A stretch of DNA of 64,000 nt from Bemisia tabaci (taxonomy: Eukaryota > Arthropoda > Insecta > Hemiptera > Aleyrodidae). The position numbers and the translations under genes are program-made. The stretch spans positions 43,386,864-43,450,863 of the forward strand of contig NC_092800.1 in the NCBI RefSeq assembly GCF_918797505.1, given 5' to 3'. The notes under the pieces were generated by a model. That model saw only the letters and a program-made list of their open reading frames with translations. It had not been told where the DNA came from and ran no database searches. How positions within the stretch are numbered: the stretch's first letter is position 1; each line of letters begins with the position of its first letter. Positions 45,715 through 57,169 of this stretch are shown here, piece by piece.

Positions 45715-45865
45715 AACTCTCTCTCCTGCTCTCACACTACCTCTCTTCTCGTTCTCTTTCTCTATTCGCTTCATTTTTTTATGTTTTCATGTTATCCCTT
45801 CCTATTTTTCTATCTCTTTTCCAAGGTTTTTTTTCTCTTTCTTCTGCTTGCTCTCCCTTTTTCAT
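45715..45865 (+). repeat. Pyrimidine-rich tract
   Basis: Mostly CT/TTC runs. Frames across it (45656-45889) are low complexity. Confidence 0.75.
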
Positions 45866-46510
45866 TTTTTACTCTGTACTATCTCTTAATTCAGGGATAC
45901 ATGAAAACAACATGTTTATTGACCTCATTCCTTACAATTTTAAAATAAGCCATGAAAGTTCGCATGACCCGTGTATGCAATCTGCTCGCAATGAGCATCA
46001 AAAGTTCAAAATTCCACATAATTCAGATCACGATATCTCTTGGTTTTATTGAAAAACTTGCTATTTACACAAAATTGATCCGTGTAGAGTGTAGTGGGTC
46101 TGCGAGAATAAATTTAGCTCTCGTGCCTGGAGAATGCTAAAATGTCTCAAGAATGTCAACAATTTCAGGAAATTTTACATCTCTGTTTGCGCGCAGGAGG
46201 GGAGATCATGCTTTTTTCGCTCTCTGCGGTCATGCTAAACCTCCAGCAATTTGAATTACTTTGTTCAGCCCTCTCGATAATTTCAAGCGTGAAATTGAGT
46301 CTGAAGGGCTAGCATGCTTGCCTCTCAGCAAACTGGCGTGCTAAAGCTGTTGTGACGTTTAACAATAAAGCCAAGAGGAAATCACTGAGAAATAGTGCCT
46401 TAGTACCTACTGTTTTTCGATCATTTTCTGTAAACGAATGAAGCGTAAAAATGGTTTCAGCTAAAACAAAAAAAACGCATGTCCAAGAAAAACTATTCAT
46501 GGTAGCAAAG
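45866..46510. other. Unassigned DNA
   Basis: Nothing recognised. Confidence 0.3.
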
Positions 46511-46676
46511 CGAACATCGCGGTGAATCGAGGATGATTGACTATCGATATTTCCCCGTTTGAAGCCATGGTAAGGAATCGATTATTAAGTGTACGTTACG
46601 AACTCCCTGTTTATCGTTCCTTTTCCATAAAAAATGGCAGATCAATCGATATCTCGCAGAGCACGCCACGCCACTG
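46511..46676. mobile_element. Diverged hAT-like MITE (family D)
   Basis: Right end GAGCACGCCACGCCACTG is intact. The body matches family D, inverted relative to 31579. Flanks GTAGCAAAG (46502-46510) and AGAGCAAAG (46677-46685) suggest a decayed TSD. Confidence 0.65.
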
Positions 46677-46909
46677 AGAGCAAAGGTTTCTCTCAACTAA
46701 ATTTTAAAATTCGAAAATTTTAAATGTTTCTCCAAGTTAATTACCTGACTTAGAATCGTAATATTCTCATATGGTAGAAAAGCCTAAAGTCAAAATGTGC
46801 AATTTAAATATCGCTCTGTTATAAATGGCTGCGATATTCTGAGATATGTGCGTTGAAATAGAGCATTTTGAAAATTTCGCTTTTAAAACATTTACCTAAC
46901 GATGAAGTT

Positions 46910-47031
46910 GGACGTATTTCTGCCAAACAGAACTATGTGCACTATGATATGAGCCCTGAGACCTATAAGAATATATGAATGATAGGGCTCACGTCATAGT
47001 GCACATAGTTCCGTTTGGCATAAATACTTCC
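46910..47031. mobile_element. Family-E MITE
   Basis: GGACGTATTTCTGCCAAACA and complement; TSD AGTT at 46906-46909 and 47032-47035. Confidence 0.85.
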
Positions 47032-47071
47032 AGTTGTAGAACGAACTGAGCAGTAATTAGACAGTGCAGTG

Positions 47072-47488
47072 CAGTGTTCGAAACTCATAGGCGCCAACGC
47101 GCCAAATGCGCCTAAAAAATGAAGGCTCTGCGCTAACGTGGCCCCTGAAAATTGCCCCCTAAAAATCTGGATTTTCACAAGAAGTCACATAAAGAAAGAA
47201 AAACAAATATATCTGAATTGAAAAAAACCCAGAATTTTCAGCACTACAAGTGAAAGCTTGCTATTTTCTATTCTTCACGATTTCATTCTTAGTGCTTTTG
47301 TCTTCCCCAAGTTACAGCTACTTACTAGTTCTGTTACGAAAACATCTGTCGTCTAACTTTTCACTAAATGTGCCGTAATAAATAGGCAAAAAGTCAATTT
47401 GGCCTCTAAAAAATCTTCAATGGCGCCTAAAAATCGGGCTTGATGCGCTACATGGCTCCTAAAACTCAAACGTGAGTTTCGAACACTG
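47072..47488. mobile_element. hAT-like element U with perfect 8-bp TSD
   Basis: CAGTGTTCGAAACTCA at the left, TGAGTTTCGAACACTG at the right, 417 bp. TSD GTGCAGTG at 47064-47071 and 47489-47496 is exact. The interior repeats GGCGCCTAAAA-like units on both arms. No transposase. Confidence 0.85.
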
Positions 47489-47496
47489 GTGCAGTG

Positions 47497-48191
47497 ACAA
47501 CCCGACCGACAAAGTTTAATTCGAGGTGCAACTGATACTGCGTTCAGATAATTCTCAGCGGAGAGAATCACTATTATTTGAGAACTGGGCGAATGACTCA
47601 ATGAAAGAAAACGCTAATTCATAAATCACTGATCAGTTAATCAGAGGCCGCCGCGCCGGTTTTGTATGCCAGGGGTCACGTTTGTGGGTTGACTCAAGGC
47701 AGATAAAGTAGGATTTTGAACTCGAATTTGTCATAATGTGTCTTTGGAGAGAAACGAATCCAAAAGGAGAGAGACTACGAGAGACATAAAAACAATTATT
47801 GTGGAGAAATATGAATTTGAAAAGTTTAAAGACGTAGAAATTATTTTATGTTAATGCACTGCTTTCAGTGTATGGAGCATCCACTGTGTTTTGGATGAAT
47901 CGCCCCCCCCCCCCCCAAAATAACAGTATAAAAGAGGAAACAAAAAGAAAAGAAAAAGTTTAGTCTGTACATCCTCACAAGGAATATGGCAATAGTAGCG
48001 TATGCAGGGGAAGATTTTTTTTTTTTTTTTTTTGTGGATCGGTCAAATATCAAAAAAGCACAGTGCCCAGGATTTTTGAGCGGAAAAATGAGTTTTTTGG
48101 GGGCCATTTGCAAGGCTCGTATTTTCCAGACCTCAAAATATTCTGAAACTGCTGGAATGATGATATAATTAAGTGGAAATTTATTTCAATG
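47497..48191. other. Unassigned DNA with homopolymers
   Basis: A C-run at about 47904 and a T-run at about 48014. No gene seen. Confidence 0.3.
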
Positions 48192-48418
48192 CACTGGGAA
48201 AAAAACACATTGGATCTAGAGTCCAGACTCTTAAAAACATCGACAAGAAAAAGTACTCTTGATTCAATCAGAATCTAGCTTAAATCAAGAACCAAGTCTC
48301 TTAATTTAAGCGGATTTCGTTTTGATTCAAGCAAAAATCCGATTGAATCAAGAGTATTTTTTCTTGTCAATGTTTTCAAGAGTCTGGACTCTAGATCCAA
48401 TGTGTTTTTTTTCCAGTG
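48192..48418. mobile_element. CACNG foldback, ATTGGATCTAGAG subfamily (family B)
   Basis: CACTGGGAAAAAAACACATT and complement; TG at 48190-48191 and 48419-48420 is the 2-bp TSD. Third copy of the subfamily. Confidence 0.85.
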
Positions 48419-48420
48419 TG

Positions 48421-49254
48421 GGTCCTTCCTGAGGACTTAAGCATGCTCTGTCCCCGTGCAGCACCATAAAATTGCAAGTGAAAGCGCAGACAGAAACTTC
48501 CTGGCACATAGTTTCGGGACGGATATCGTTTGATCGCCTCTCGATTGAACAATCCGAAGGAACCGAACTGCACCTTGATGAACTATTTACAAGAACAGCT
48601 TTGCTATTAGTCTCGAGTTTTATCCTTTGAATGCATCGTTGAAGTAATTAATTCATTATTGGCAACGAAGTCAAAAAAATCTGAAAAAGACACGTTTCCA
48701 AATTTTCCGAGCCTTAAAAATTTAAAAAATGATATTGCACCAAATTGAGAGCAGTTCTATTTTTGTCCTAAAGTAAGACTTGTGGAATATGAGTTCTTCG
48801 CCCTCTGTTATTACTCTCCTCACTTTTCTTTGAAAGAGGGTGTAAATTGATATATAAGACGTTACATGCACGTATGTCACCCTTGTGTTACTTCCCCTAA
48901 CATATTCCATTCCAAGCAATTTGATATTTTGGCAAGAGAGCAGCACTACATACACTCGCGCATCTCTCGCGCGATGTGAACTCACTGCATGGATTTCAGC
49001 TTCACTATAGTAATTATTTTTACTTTATTGCCCTCCCATGTTTACTTTTTCAAACCGACTGTCTTAAAAAAAAGCCGATTACTGATTAAGAATCCAATGA
49101 CAGCAATGCTACCGCCTCTATTGGTCATATTGTGACAATGTTATCCCAGCATTGTGCTTTGTAGCGAACTTATGGAATTAATAAAAAATTATGTAGAACT
49201 CGTGAGAAAAAATGTAGGAATTATGAAAAAATAAATATTATGAATACAAAATTG

Positions 49255-49288
<34 letters not shown>

Positions 49289-49869
49289 ATATTTCATTGT
49301 TGATTTTCCGACGCTTTTTATGATTTGTTGGCTTAATAACGCTTAAGTAAACTTGTACAAGTCGCGGTGCCAACAAAAACTTTATGAAAACTTGTAAAAA
49401 AAAAAAAAAAAGATGAATTGATAAAACGAAATCCTTTTTGGAAAATTTTTCTGGTGATTTATAATTGTTTCTCACGGTTTGTTATACTACTTTTTTCCAA
49501 ATCTGAAAGATAGTACGACCTTTTCACAGGATCTTCTCAGAGAGGGACGGGGGGGGGGGGTGGGTTCCCTCAAAATTTCTGAACCTGAACGATAAGTTCA
49601 CAAAGGTTGTTTCGCGTAGGAAAAAAAAATTTAGAGTAAGATGAAAAACTGACTCTGAAACAAGTTTTTCAGACTTTGTTTATGTTGCCTCCTTCGCTTG
49701 TCATAAATTTGTTAATAATAATTGTACACAGACGTTAGCGTCAAGAAAACGAAAAGGCCAGTCCAAGAGAACAAGTCACCATCCACTCGCAATTTTCAGG
49801 AACCCACACACGCACGCACTACCATCCACAATTCAGCGTAAGAAAAAAGTTTATATTTACTTGATTCGT
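48421..49869. other. Unassigned AT-rich DNA
   Basis: Contains a long A-run (about 49256-49286), a second one near 49395 and a G-run near 49550. No gene or transposon ends recognised. Confidence 0.3.
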
Positions 49870-50250
49870 ACGTCGGCTAGGATTCCGGGAGCTGTAGGAT
49901 GAACACATTGCGCGCGGGTCTCGACACGAGAACGTAAACAAACACCGAAGACACAACCGCGAACTACATGGACGGATGCATCGAATGCACTTGCACTGGC
50001 GTGGACCTAACCTCAAAGGCCGACTCGGGGGGAAAAGCGAAAAGCGAGCGTCCTTGCGCGCGGCGGCAAGGATCACGACTGAAAGGAGGAGCGGAGCGCT
50101 ACTTTGGAGTTGGATCGGATGGGCTTATGGAGTCCGCACCCCCCCCCCCCCCCCGTCTGGTCTTGAGTCTCGGCTGGGGTCCATCCATCGCGGACGCTGC
50201 CCCGCGGTTGGTTTTTTAGAGGAGGAGTGGATGTGGTTGTGGATCCGAGC
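49870..50250. promoter_or_regulatory. CpG-rich island, possible promoter or 5' exon
   Basis: Clearly GC- and CpG-rich between AT-rich flanks. On the minus strand a GTAAAT donor-like site lies at its lower edge (about 49860), which would suit a leader exon, but no protein could be recognised. A C-run at 50140 may mark unreliable assembly. Confidence 0.2.
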
Positions 50251-50401
50251 GCTGAAACAATGGCCCGAGATGCAATTGTCCGCTCGCATGATTTACGAGC
50301 GCCATCAGCCGCGAAGGATCCAGGATTGCAGGGGTTCTCAATTTTCAGAACCGAGGCCGACCGTCTTCCAAAATTCGCGGCTTGGCGTTTGAGACGATCA
50401 T

Positions 50402-51421
50402 GAATGATGGAAGACTTGCAGGAATGCCGATTTTTGAGAAAAAAATCGATTTGATTTTGGTTAAAAAGTCGATCTCTTCAAGTTTGAGTTGTGGTGGGAG
50501 ATATGCTTGGATGGCGATTTTGAAGAGAAATCCATTTGATTTTGATCAAAAAATCGATGGTGAAAAAAACTATCTCTTCAAGTTTGAGTTGTGATGGGAG
50601 ATATGCAGGGATGACGATTTTTATTAAAAAATCAATGGTGAAAAAATCGATATCTTCAAGTTTGAGTTGTTGTAGGAGATATGCAGGGATGGCGATTTTA
50701 GAGAAAAAATCGATCTGATTTTGATAAAAAATCGATCTGATTTGATTAAAAATCGATCTTTTCAAGTTTGAGTTGTGGTGGGAGATATGCGCAGGGATGG
50801 CGATTTTCGAGAAAAAATCGATGGTGAAAAAATCGATCTCTTCAAGTTTGAGTTGTGGTGGGAGATATGCAGAAATGGCGATTTTCGAGAAAAAATCCAT
50901 TTGATTTTGATAAAAAAATCGACGGTGAAAAAAATCGATCTCTTCAAGTTTGAGTTGTGGCGGGAGATATGCAGGAATGGCGATTTTCATGAAAAAATCT
51001 ATCTGATTTTTTTTTAAAATCGATCTGATTTTTTTTTTAAAAGTCGATCTGATTTTTTTTTAAAAATCGATCTGATTTTTTTTAAAAAATCGATGGTGAA
51101 AAAATCGATCTCTTCAAGTTTGAGTTAAGATGGGAGGTATGCAGGGATGCGATTTTCAAGAAAAAATTGATCCGATTTTGATTGAAAAATCTATGGTAAA
51201 AAATCGATCGCTTCAAGTTTGAGTTGTAGTGAAAGAAATGCAGGGATGGTGATTTTTAAGAAAAAATTGATCCGATTTTGAATGAAAAATCCATGGTAAA
51301 AAATCGATCGCTTCAAGTTTGAGTTGTAGTGAAAGAAATGCAGGGATGGTGATTTTCAAGAAAAAATCGATCCGATTTTGATTGAAAATTCGATAATGAA
51401 AAAAAATCGATTTTTCAAGTT
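50402..51421 (+). repeat. Minisatellite of about 80-105-bp units
   Basis: CTTCAAGTTTGAGTT recurs about ten times (50478 to 51313, plus a decayed one near 51414), usually 77-106 bases apart with one 173-base interval. Each unit also has GGGAGATATGCAGGGATGGC and AAAAATCGAT-rich spacers that themselves expand and shrink. The minus strand stays open for 170 codons (50478-50990) with a recurring KIAIPAYLPPQLKLEEIDFF-like peptide. I read this as a by-product of a repeat without stop codons. Confidence 0.85.
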
Positions 51422-51677
51422 TTTGGATCGGAAGAATGAAAAAGCGCCTGCAGACATATACCATCATTGCCGCTATATCATTTTCAATATAGGAGCAAAA
51501 GTTGACGAAAAAGGTTCGAATTTACTATCCTCTGGTTTAAAAAATCGATTCCTATTTTAAAGCAACCGCAAAAAACCGATGCAACTATTTTTGTCAAAAA
51601 ATGCCCACAAAAAAGCCAAGAAATCGACGTCTCGAAGTTTTGAAATCGCATTATATTTTATTTCTTGTACCAGGAAA

Positions 51678-52106
51678 CTCGAGCACGGGGGCCGTTAGTT
51701 CGAGCTTTAGGTATCACTGCTCCAGCCACTGAGCCCGACCTTGCGTTACACTCTGCGTTACGTTAATTTATCCCCCTTATTGCATGTCTCTCACTCCGTC
51801 GAGTTCGCCTTCAATAATTCGGACGGCAACATGGACAACTTAGGAGCACGAATAGTTGCACGGGTTAGGTTTGCCGCTTCCTTGCCGGGACTGTGAGGAA
51901 GCGGCAAACCTATCCCGTGCAACTATTCGTACTCCTAAGTCGCCCATATTGCCGTCTGAATTATTGAAGGCGAACTCGAAAGAATGAATGACACGCAATA
52001 GGGGACAAATTGACGTATCGCAGAATGTGAATTGTGTAAAGCAAGGTCGGGCCCAGTGGCTAGAGCAGTGACTCCTAAAGCTCGAACTAACGGCCTCCGT
52101 ACTTGG
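51678..52106. repeat. Large imperfect hairpin of about 430 bp
   Basis: Arms of about 205-215 bases: GGCCGTTAGTTCGAGCTTTA, CCACTGAGCCCGACCTTGC, GAGTTCGCCTTCAAT and GGTTTGCCGCTTCC, all mirrored on the right. The arms also contain the ACTATTCGT/ACGAATAGT core seen in repeat S. The right arm carries GTGGCTAGAGCAGTGACTCC, loosely tRNA-like. Origin not determined. Confidence 0.75.
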
Positions 52107-53112
52107 ATCTTATGGTGCACAAGTGAGATGCTCAAATGCATAGACCGTAATAAGACTTCTCTTGAAGTGTTTCCATGATAGAAAACAATTTTTAGGATTT
52201 GGTCAAATATTCTCTTCAAAGTCCAATTTTAGGAATGATTTTTCCCGACTTTATTAAAAAGCACACCGGTAAAATATTTGCTCTTTGATCAGGTTACTTT
52301 AAATGGCATGAATATACAAAGGCTTACGAACTTTTTTCAACTATTTATATTATTGATCATCACAGAAAATTTTATTAATTCGTTTCTGGGAAGATTCTGA
52401 ATTTCCCAAGAAATAAAACTTGGCTCCTTTTCAGTGGCTGTCTGTTTATTTAATTTTTCCGGATCATCAGAGCTATCGATCTAATTATCTTCGGTTCGTA
52501 GCTTCGATGGCGGTACTTAATAATGTACTAACGCGTGCATTCAGACTCGATTTTATCTGAGACAGATGTTCAACGTAAGTGACAAATGTGGTTTCTCGTG
52601 CCAGCGACCTTGCCGTCGGCCTCTTGATTTGAACTCTTATACTTGTTAGAGGGGGCAAGTCCCTTTTCAGATGAGCCCCGAGGCGTATAGCGTCCATGTA
52701 TTTGTGTACTGTTTTTGCAATAAGTGTGTGTCCAGATGGAGTCCTCTATGTAAAGTATAAGATGATTAAAACATGTTGACTTGTTGTTAGGACATGGCGA
52801 TTAAAAATGTATGAATAAAGTGTAAGCACCGTTCGTGGCTCAGTATCGTGAGCACGCCAACCATCTCGTGTTTTGGAAGGTTCTGCCTAATATGCCGAAT
52901 CACTTTTTTAATACTTTTATCGCCGAATCCGACAGCCCACCAATCAAGCACTATACTAAGCAGGGTGATAATTGTAGCATCCATGGGCACAAATTCTCAC
53001 CGAAATTGCACTCAAAAAAAGAAAAAACACACGTTCCTTCAAAAATCACCCCGTGAGTAAGTGGTATTTTATTTCAATATTGAAATCAGTCGATTCATCG
53101 ACCAAAGAGGAC
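52107..53112. other. Unassigned DNA
   Basis: No supported gene or element. Confidence 0.3.
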
Positions 53113-53116
53113 ATAT

Positions 53117-53373
53117 GAATTGCAGTTTCCAAAAAGGAACCAATAGCATTGCAATGATGCTAAGATTGTGCAACTTCATCTTTTGCAATAAGATTGCGGA
53201 AATCGTGAAAAACTATGAAATTTAGATGGTAATTTTTGCCTTAAATTTACATTTTTTAGCGAGTAAAATAGAAACTATTAATGGATAATCGGGGTTTTCC
53301 TCCAAGACAAAAAAAGTTGCACAATCTTAGCAACATTGCAATGATAGTGGTTGCTTTTTGCAAAATGCAATCC
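53117..53373. mobile_element. Family-R MITE (GGA-type ends) with 4-bp TSD
   Basis: Left GAATTGCAGTTTCCAAAAAG then GAACCAATAGCATTGCAATG; right end complement reads GGATTGCATTTTGCAAAAAG. 257 bp. Perfect TSD ATAT at 53113-53116 and 53374-53377. Confidence 0.8.
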
Positions 53374-53416
53374 ATATAATCTTACTTGTTCAGGAAATCA
53401 GGATTCGAACTTCAAT

Positions 53417-53667
53417 TTAGGAGCTTGGAGGACAAGGCGCATAAGTGCAGTTTTTGCTATTTCGAGAAATACATGTTTAAAGTTTCGAAATGACATGGAT
53501 CCTTATGGCGGAAAGAAAGTGCAAACTAACTTTTTGATGCTTAAAAATTGGGATCTGAGAGCGAATTTTTCGCAGATTATGCATTGAAACTAGTTTTACT
53601 AGAGATCATTAATATCTCGATTTTTTCAAAAACTGAACTTATGCGCCTTGTCCTGCAAGCCCCTTAT
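53417..53667. mobile_element. Family-K MITE
   Basis: TTAGGAGCTTGGAGGACAAG then GCGCATAAGTGCAG, and right CTTATGCGCCTTGTCCTGCA then AGCCCCTTA. Confidence 0.65.
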
Positions 53668-53888
53668 TCTTTTTCCAACGAAAATAAACAATTGGAATAC
53701 TGTCGACTTTCCCTTTTCGTGTATCTTAATAATGCCCATCTAAAATTATATGGAAAGCCTCATAAACTTGTAAAAATGCTGAGGTATTCCAACATTTTAT
53801 TGTTTATCATTAATAAAACTTATCAGGAACGGAAATTTTCTAGTGTGAAGTTGGATAAAATGTAACCTCGATCCTGATGACCGACTGT

Positions 53889-54048
53889 CAGTGGCGTGGC
53901 GTGTTTTGCAAAACATCGATTGATCTGCCATTTAAATCTATAGAAAAGGATCGATAATCAAGGTGCAACGAACACCTTGATAATCGATTCTTTACTACAG
54001 CTTCAAATGAAGAAATATCGATAATCAATCCTTCACGCCACGTCACTG
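53889..54048. mobile_element. hAT-like palindromic MITE (family D)
   Basis: CAGTGGCGTGGCGTG and CACGCCACGTCACTG; TSD CCGACTGT (53881-53888) and CTGACTGT (54049-54056), one mismatch. Confidence 0.85.
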
Positions 54049-54056
54049 CTGACTGT

Positions 54057-54800
54057 GTCTGCCTTTGGTAACGGGCTCTTTTGATAGGTATTCTAATCCA
54101 TCGACTATATGCAGACGGCATTTTTCAAATTTCTGTGAGATCAGTCGAGTTATTTTCAATGCAAAGGAAAACAGCTTATTTAAATACGGTTTTCACTTGT
54201 GAAGGCACCATTTCACTTCGCTTTTCCTCGAAATGTCTTTTGTAATGTATCTGGCGTGAAAAGTTAACCAGACATTACGCAAACTTAGACGAGAGCTTTA
54301 ATTGCGTTGCGGCTGTTTCAATTTAAAATTAAAATTTGAAATCCATCCTTCACAGCTGTAAGTTAATTGGATCGAAACTTGGACTCGGCTTTATGCCCTT
54401 GTGAGAAGTGCGTAAAAAACACGGCCATGAAGTTTAGAAGTTTTAGAGACCATGACTAAAAATAAAATTGCAGAGAATCGACTTGACAAAGTGGCGTTGA
54501 ATTGAGAAACTTTGGACTCTGAGTCATTGGACATGAGCTTCATGAGCCGCAACCTTGAGTTCGCGTAAATCGTTTTTGAGTGACTGCAACTCAGGAATGC
54601 ATTACAAATGTTAAATTTTCTCGTTGAACCTGCAGATGAAGGGGTTGGCTCAGAGAGGGGGGGGGGGTATCTCGAAACGCATTTAAAATGAGCCGAAATA
54701 ATCGAAAGAAGACCAAACGAGGAATGTTGAAAGTTTTCTTTGCAGCTCTAACTTTTCGTGACTTGACGCGGTCACACAGCAGATCCCTCCAACGACCCTT
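54057..54800. other. Unassigned DNA
   Basis: A G-run lies near 54657. No gene supported. Confidence 0.3.
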
Positions 54801-54804
54801 AATT

Positions 54805-54941
54805 GGACTGCATTTTGTAATTTGGAACTATAAATTCCGGCCCGGTTTAAAAACAACGTATGTTCCATTAGTTTCCCTATGCACATAAGTGTTTTTTCAG
54901 ACGAGCCAGAATTTATAGTTCTAAATTGCAAAATGCAGTCC
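54805..54941. mobile_element. Family-F MITE, first of three adjoining elements
   Basis: GGACTGCATTTTGTAATTTG and complement, 137 bp, AATT at 54801-54804 and 54942-54945. Inverted relative to the third element. Confidence 0.85.
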
Positions 54942-54945
54942 AATT

Positions 54946-55200
54946 GGATCGCATTCAGCAAAAAGGAGCCAGCGCGATTCCAGTGTTGTAAAAATGATGC
55001 TCCTCCATAATTATCCACAAAATCTCTTAGAATAGCGAACAGTTTATGCTTCCCACCAAAAATTGTTAATTTCAAAGGAAAATAACTGTGCAAATTTTAA
55101 TACTGTGCATAGATTATAGGTATTTTTGAAAGAAAATAAGAAGTTGCCCGATTTTGAAAACACTGTAATCGCGCTGGTTCCTCTTCGCTAAATGCGATCC
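54946..55200. mobile_element. Family-G MITE, middle of three adjoining elements
   Basis: GGATCGCATTCAGCAAAAAG then GAGCCAGCGCGATT at the left; right end complement GGATCGCATTTAGCGAAGAG. 255 bp. AATT at 54942-54945 and 55201-55204, each shared with a neighbouring family-F element. Confidence 0.8.
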
Positions 55201-55204
55201 AATT

Positions 55205-55341
55205 GGACTGCATTTTGCAATTAGGAACTATAAATTCTGGCTCTTCTGGAAAAACACTTATGTGCATAAGGAAACTAATGGCACCTACGTTGTTTTTAAA
55301 CCGGGCTAGAATTTATAGTTCCAAATTGCAAAATGTAGTCC
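55205..55341. mobile_element. Family-F MITE, third of three adjoining elements
   Basis: GGACTGCATTTTGCAATTAG and complement, AATT at 55201-55204 and 55342-55345. Confidence 0.85.
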
Positions 55342-55488
55342 AATTATTGCTGACCGAGGCCCAGAGACTTTCCACGTCTACCGGTGGTAACTCAGTTCAG
55401 TTCCTGCAAAAGCACGAAAATCGATACAACACTATAAGGAAGAAAACGTTCTATCGGTGAAAAGTGCCGTACCTCTACGTATCCTATA

Positions 55489-55740
55489 CTGCCGTGCTAA
55501 GGAAAAACGCCGTATGAACATTCGAGAGTAGCCAAATTCCCCGGATAAAAAATGTATCATTGAGGAAAGACATGCATATTAACCTTTGAAATTTTCAGAT
55601 ATTTTAGATATTTTAGAACACAATTTTCTAAAAAAAAATTGAAGAAAAATATTCACAATTTTCCCAATAAATTCGTTTTAAATTGAAGAAAATATGACAA
55701 CGCTTAAAGGTTCATACGGCGTTCTTCCTTCGCACGGCAG
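55489..55740. mobile_element. Family-A MITE with perfect TSD
   Basis: CTGCCGTGCTAAGGAAAAAC and TTCCTTCGCACGGCAG; TSD TATA at 55485-55488 and 55741-55744. Confidence 0.85.
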
Positions 55741-55744
55741 TATA

Positions 55745-56564
55745 CAGGTCAGATTAAGTCCACGCGAGGAACTCATTACACCCTTTGACCGTTTCGTTCG
55801 GAAATTACGTAAAATGATTAATGGCGGATTTACTCTCCCTCTGAAATGAAAATTCGACGTTAAAAACTTCCCCCGCTCTTCACAATATATATTTATTAGT
55901 GCAAATTTTTCAGTTCGTAGAAATCACTGTTAGGCATAAAAAAGTTCTTGCAACATGCTTGAAAATGTGCGGATGGTTTTTGTCATGTTTAATGATGATG
56001 GAATGACAAATTTTAGAATGCGTCACGATGATTCGAAAATAGTTCCTCCTTTTAATGAGCTCAATAATTTATACTACCATTACAAAGTCTCCTCCTCTGT
56101 AATACACGATCAAGTTACAATCTCTTAGAGTGTAAGGATGGAGTGATTTATTCATAGGCGGCGGCTTTGGGTAGTGAGGGCCCCATAATGTGCCTGTCAG
56201 AGGGTTCCAGGTTACGTCGGAGAAGAAGAGCTAAAACGCTCCTTGGTAAAAATCGTCGTTCATAGATATGATTAATTTTGGAGAGAAATATTTTGCGATC
56301 GTCGAAAAAAAATGCGGTGTCGATGAGAGGATATCAAGGTGAGACTGTGAGTATTGCGACGTTCAATCAGAGTATTGAAAATGAAGATTAAACCAAGATT
56401 GAAGGGTCCGGTACATTAAACATTGAGCATGTTGCATGAAAGACAGGTTTTTGATGTTGAGAAAAACGGGTTTAAAGTCAATTCGTAGATTCACATGGGG
56501 TATCATCACATTAAAAATGTTCAAGTTGTATTCTTGAACTAAAAATTCTATTTTGGCACTCCAC
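55745..56564. other. Unassigned DNA
   Basis: No gene or transposon ends recognised. Confidence 0.3.
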
Positions 56565-57045
56565 GAAGCTGTCCGAATATTTCACTGAATTTTTTTTGCG
56601 CTTCTGGTAAAATAGAGAATTTGCAGGTGTCTGATATTTGATGAATTTCGTGTTTAAGTGGAAACTACTGAGTAAACTGATCGTGAGGATACCCTGGGCT
56701 CATGAATAGAACAATTATTGGAAAAGATATGACAAAATGATCTAATCTGCTAAAATACATGTGTTTAAATGGGAAATGCCGCCAGATGACGTCACTGGGC
56801 GGTGCATTATCTCACTTTTAGATCTATTTTTATACTATTTCCTCGATCAGAAAAAAAGTATAAAAAAAACTTTGAAATCAGCTCTTTAAGCACTTTCAGA
56901 CGAAGCAATAAAAAATGTGCATGCAAATTCTCCATTCGATGAGATTTTCGAACAGATTCAACCGAAAATTAATTTCTCTGCAAAAAACTAAAATGCCGGC
57001 GGAAATTTCGAAACGTCGCATAGCGCTTGTGATAGCATGGCCGCG
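56565..57045. mobile_element. Broken family-P copy split by a family-O MITE
   Basis: 56565-56612 (AAGCTGTCCGAATATTTCAC) and 56936-57045 (CGAAACGTCGCATAGCGCTT then GTGATAGCATGGCCG) match the inner and right parts of 36294-36526. The left terminus is missing. Confidence 0.5.
56613..56935. mobile_element. Family-O MITE nested in family P
   Basis: TAGAGAATTTGCAGGTGTCTG at the left (first 20 bases compared) and TGCAAATTCTCCAT at the right, about 320 bp, same orientation as the copy at 30341. Confidence 0.6.
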
Positions 57046-57169
57046 AGGTAACGACATGCTGTATCGGAGTTTTTTTTTCAGAAAACATGAAAAGCCGATA
57101 CGTGCTTTTGAACTTTCGACAGACATATGACATTACGTCTGCATCGCAATGCAGACACGAAAATTGTTT

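Noticed and set aside
50478..50990. 170-codon open frame, minus strand, with repeating peptide
   Set aside because: Explained by a stop-free minisatellite unit; unit spacing is not consistently a multiple of three.
50402..51421. CRISPR-like array
   Set aside because: Repeat and spacer lengths are irregular, spacers resemble each other, there are no cas genes, and the genome looks eukaryotic.
52049..52095. Possible tRNA-derived promoter (GTGGCTAGAGCAGTG then GCTCGAACT)
   Set aside because: The A-box does not fit exactly, box spacing is too short, and no cloverleaf or 3' poly-A/poly-T tail is seen.
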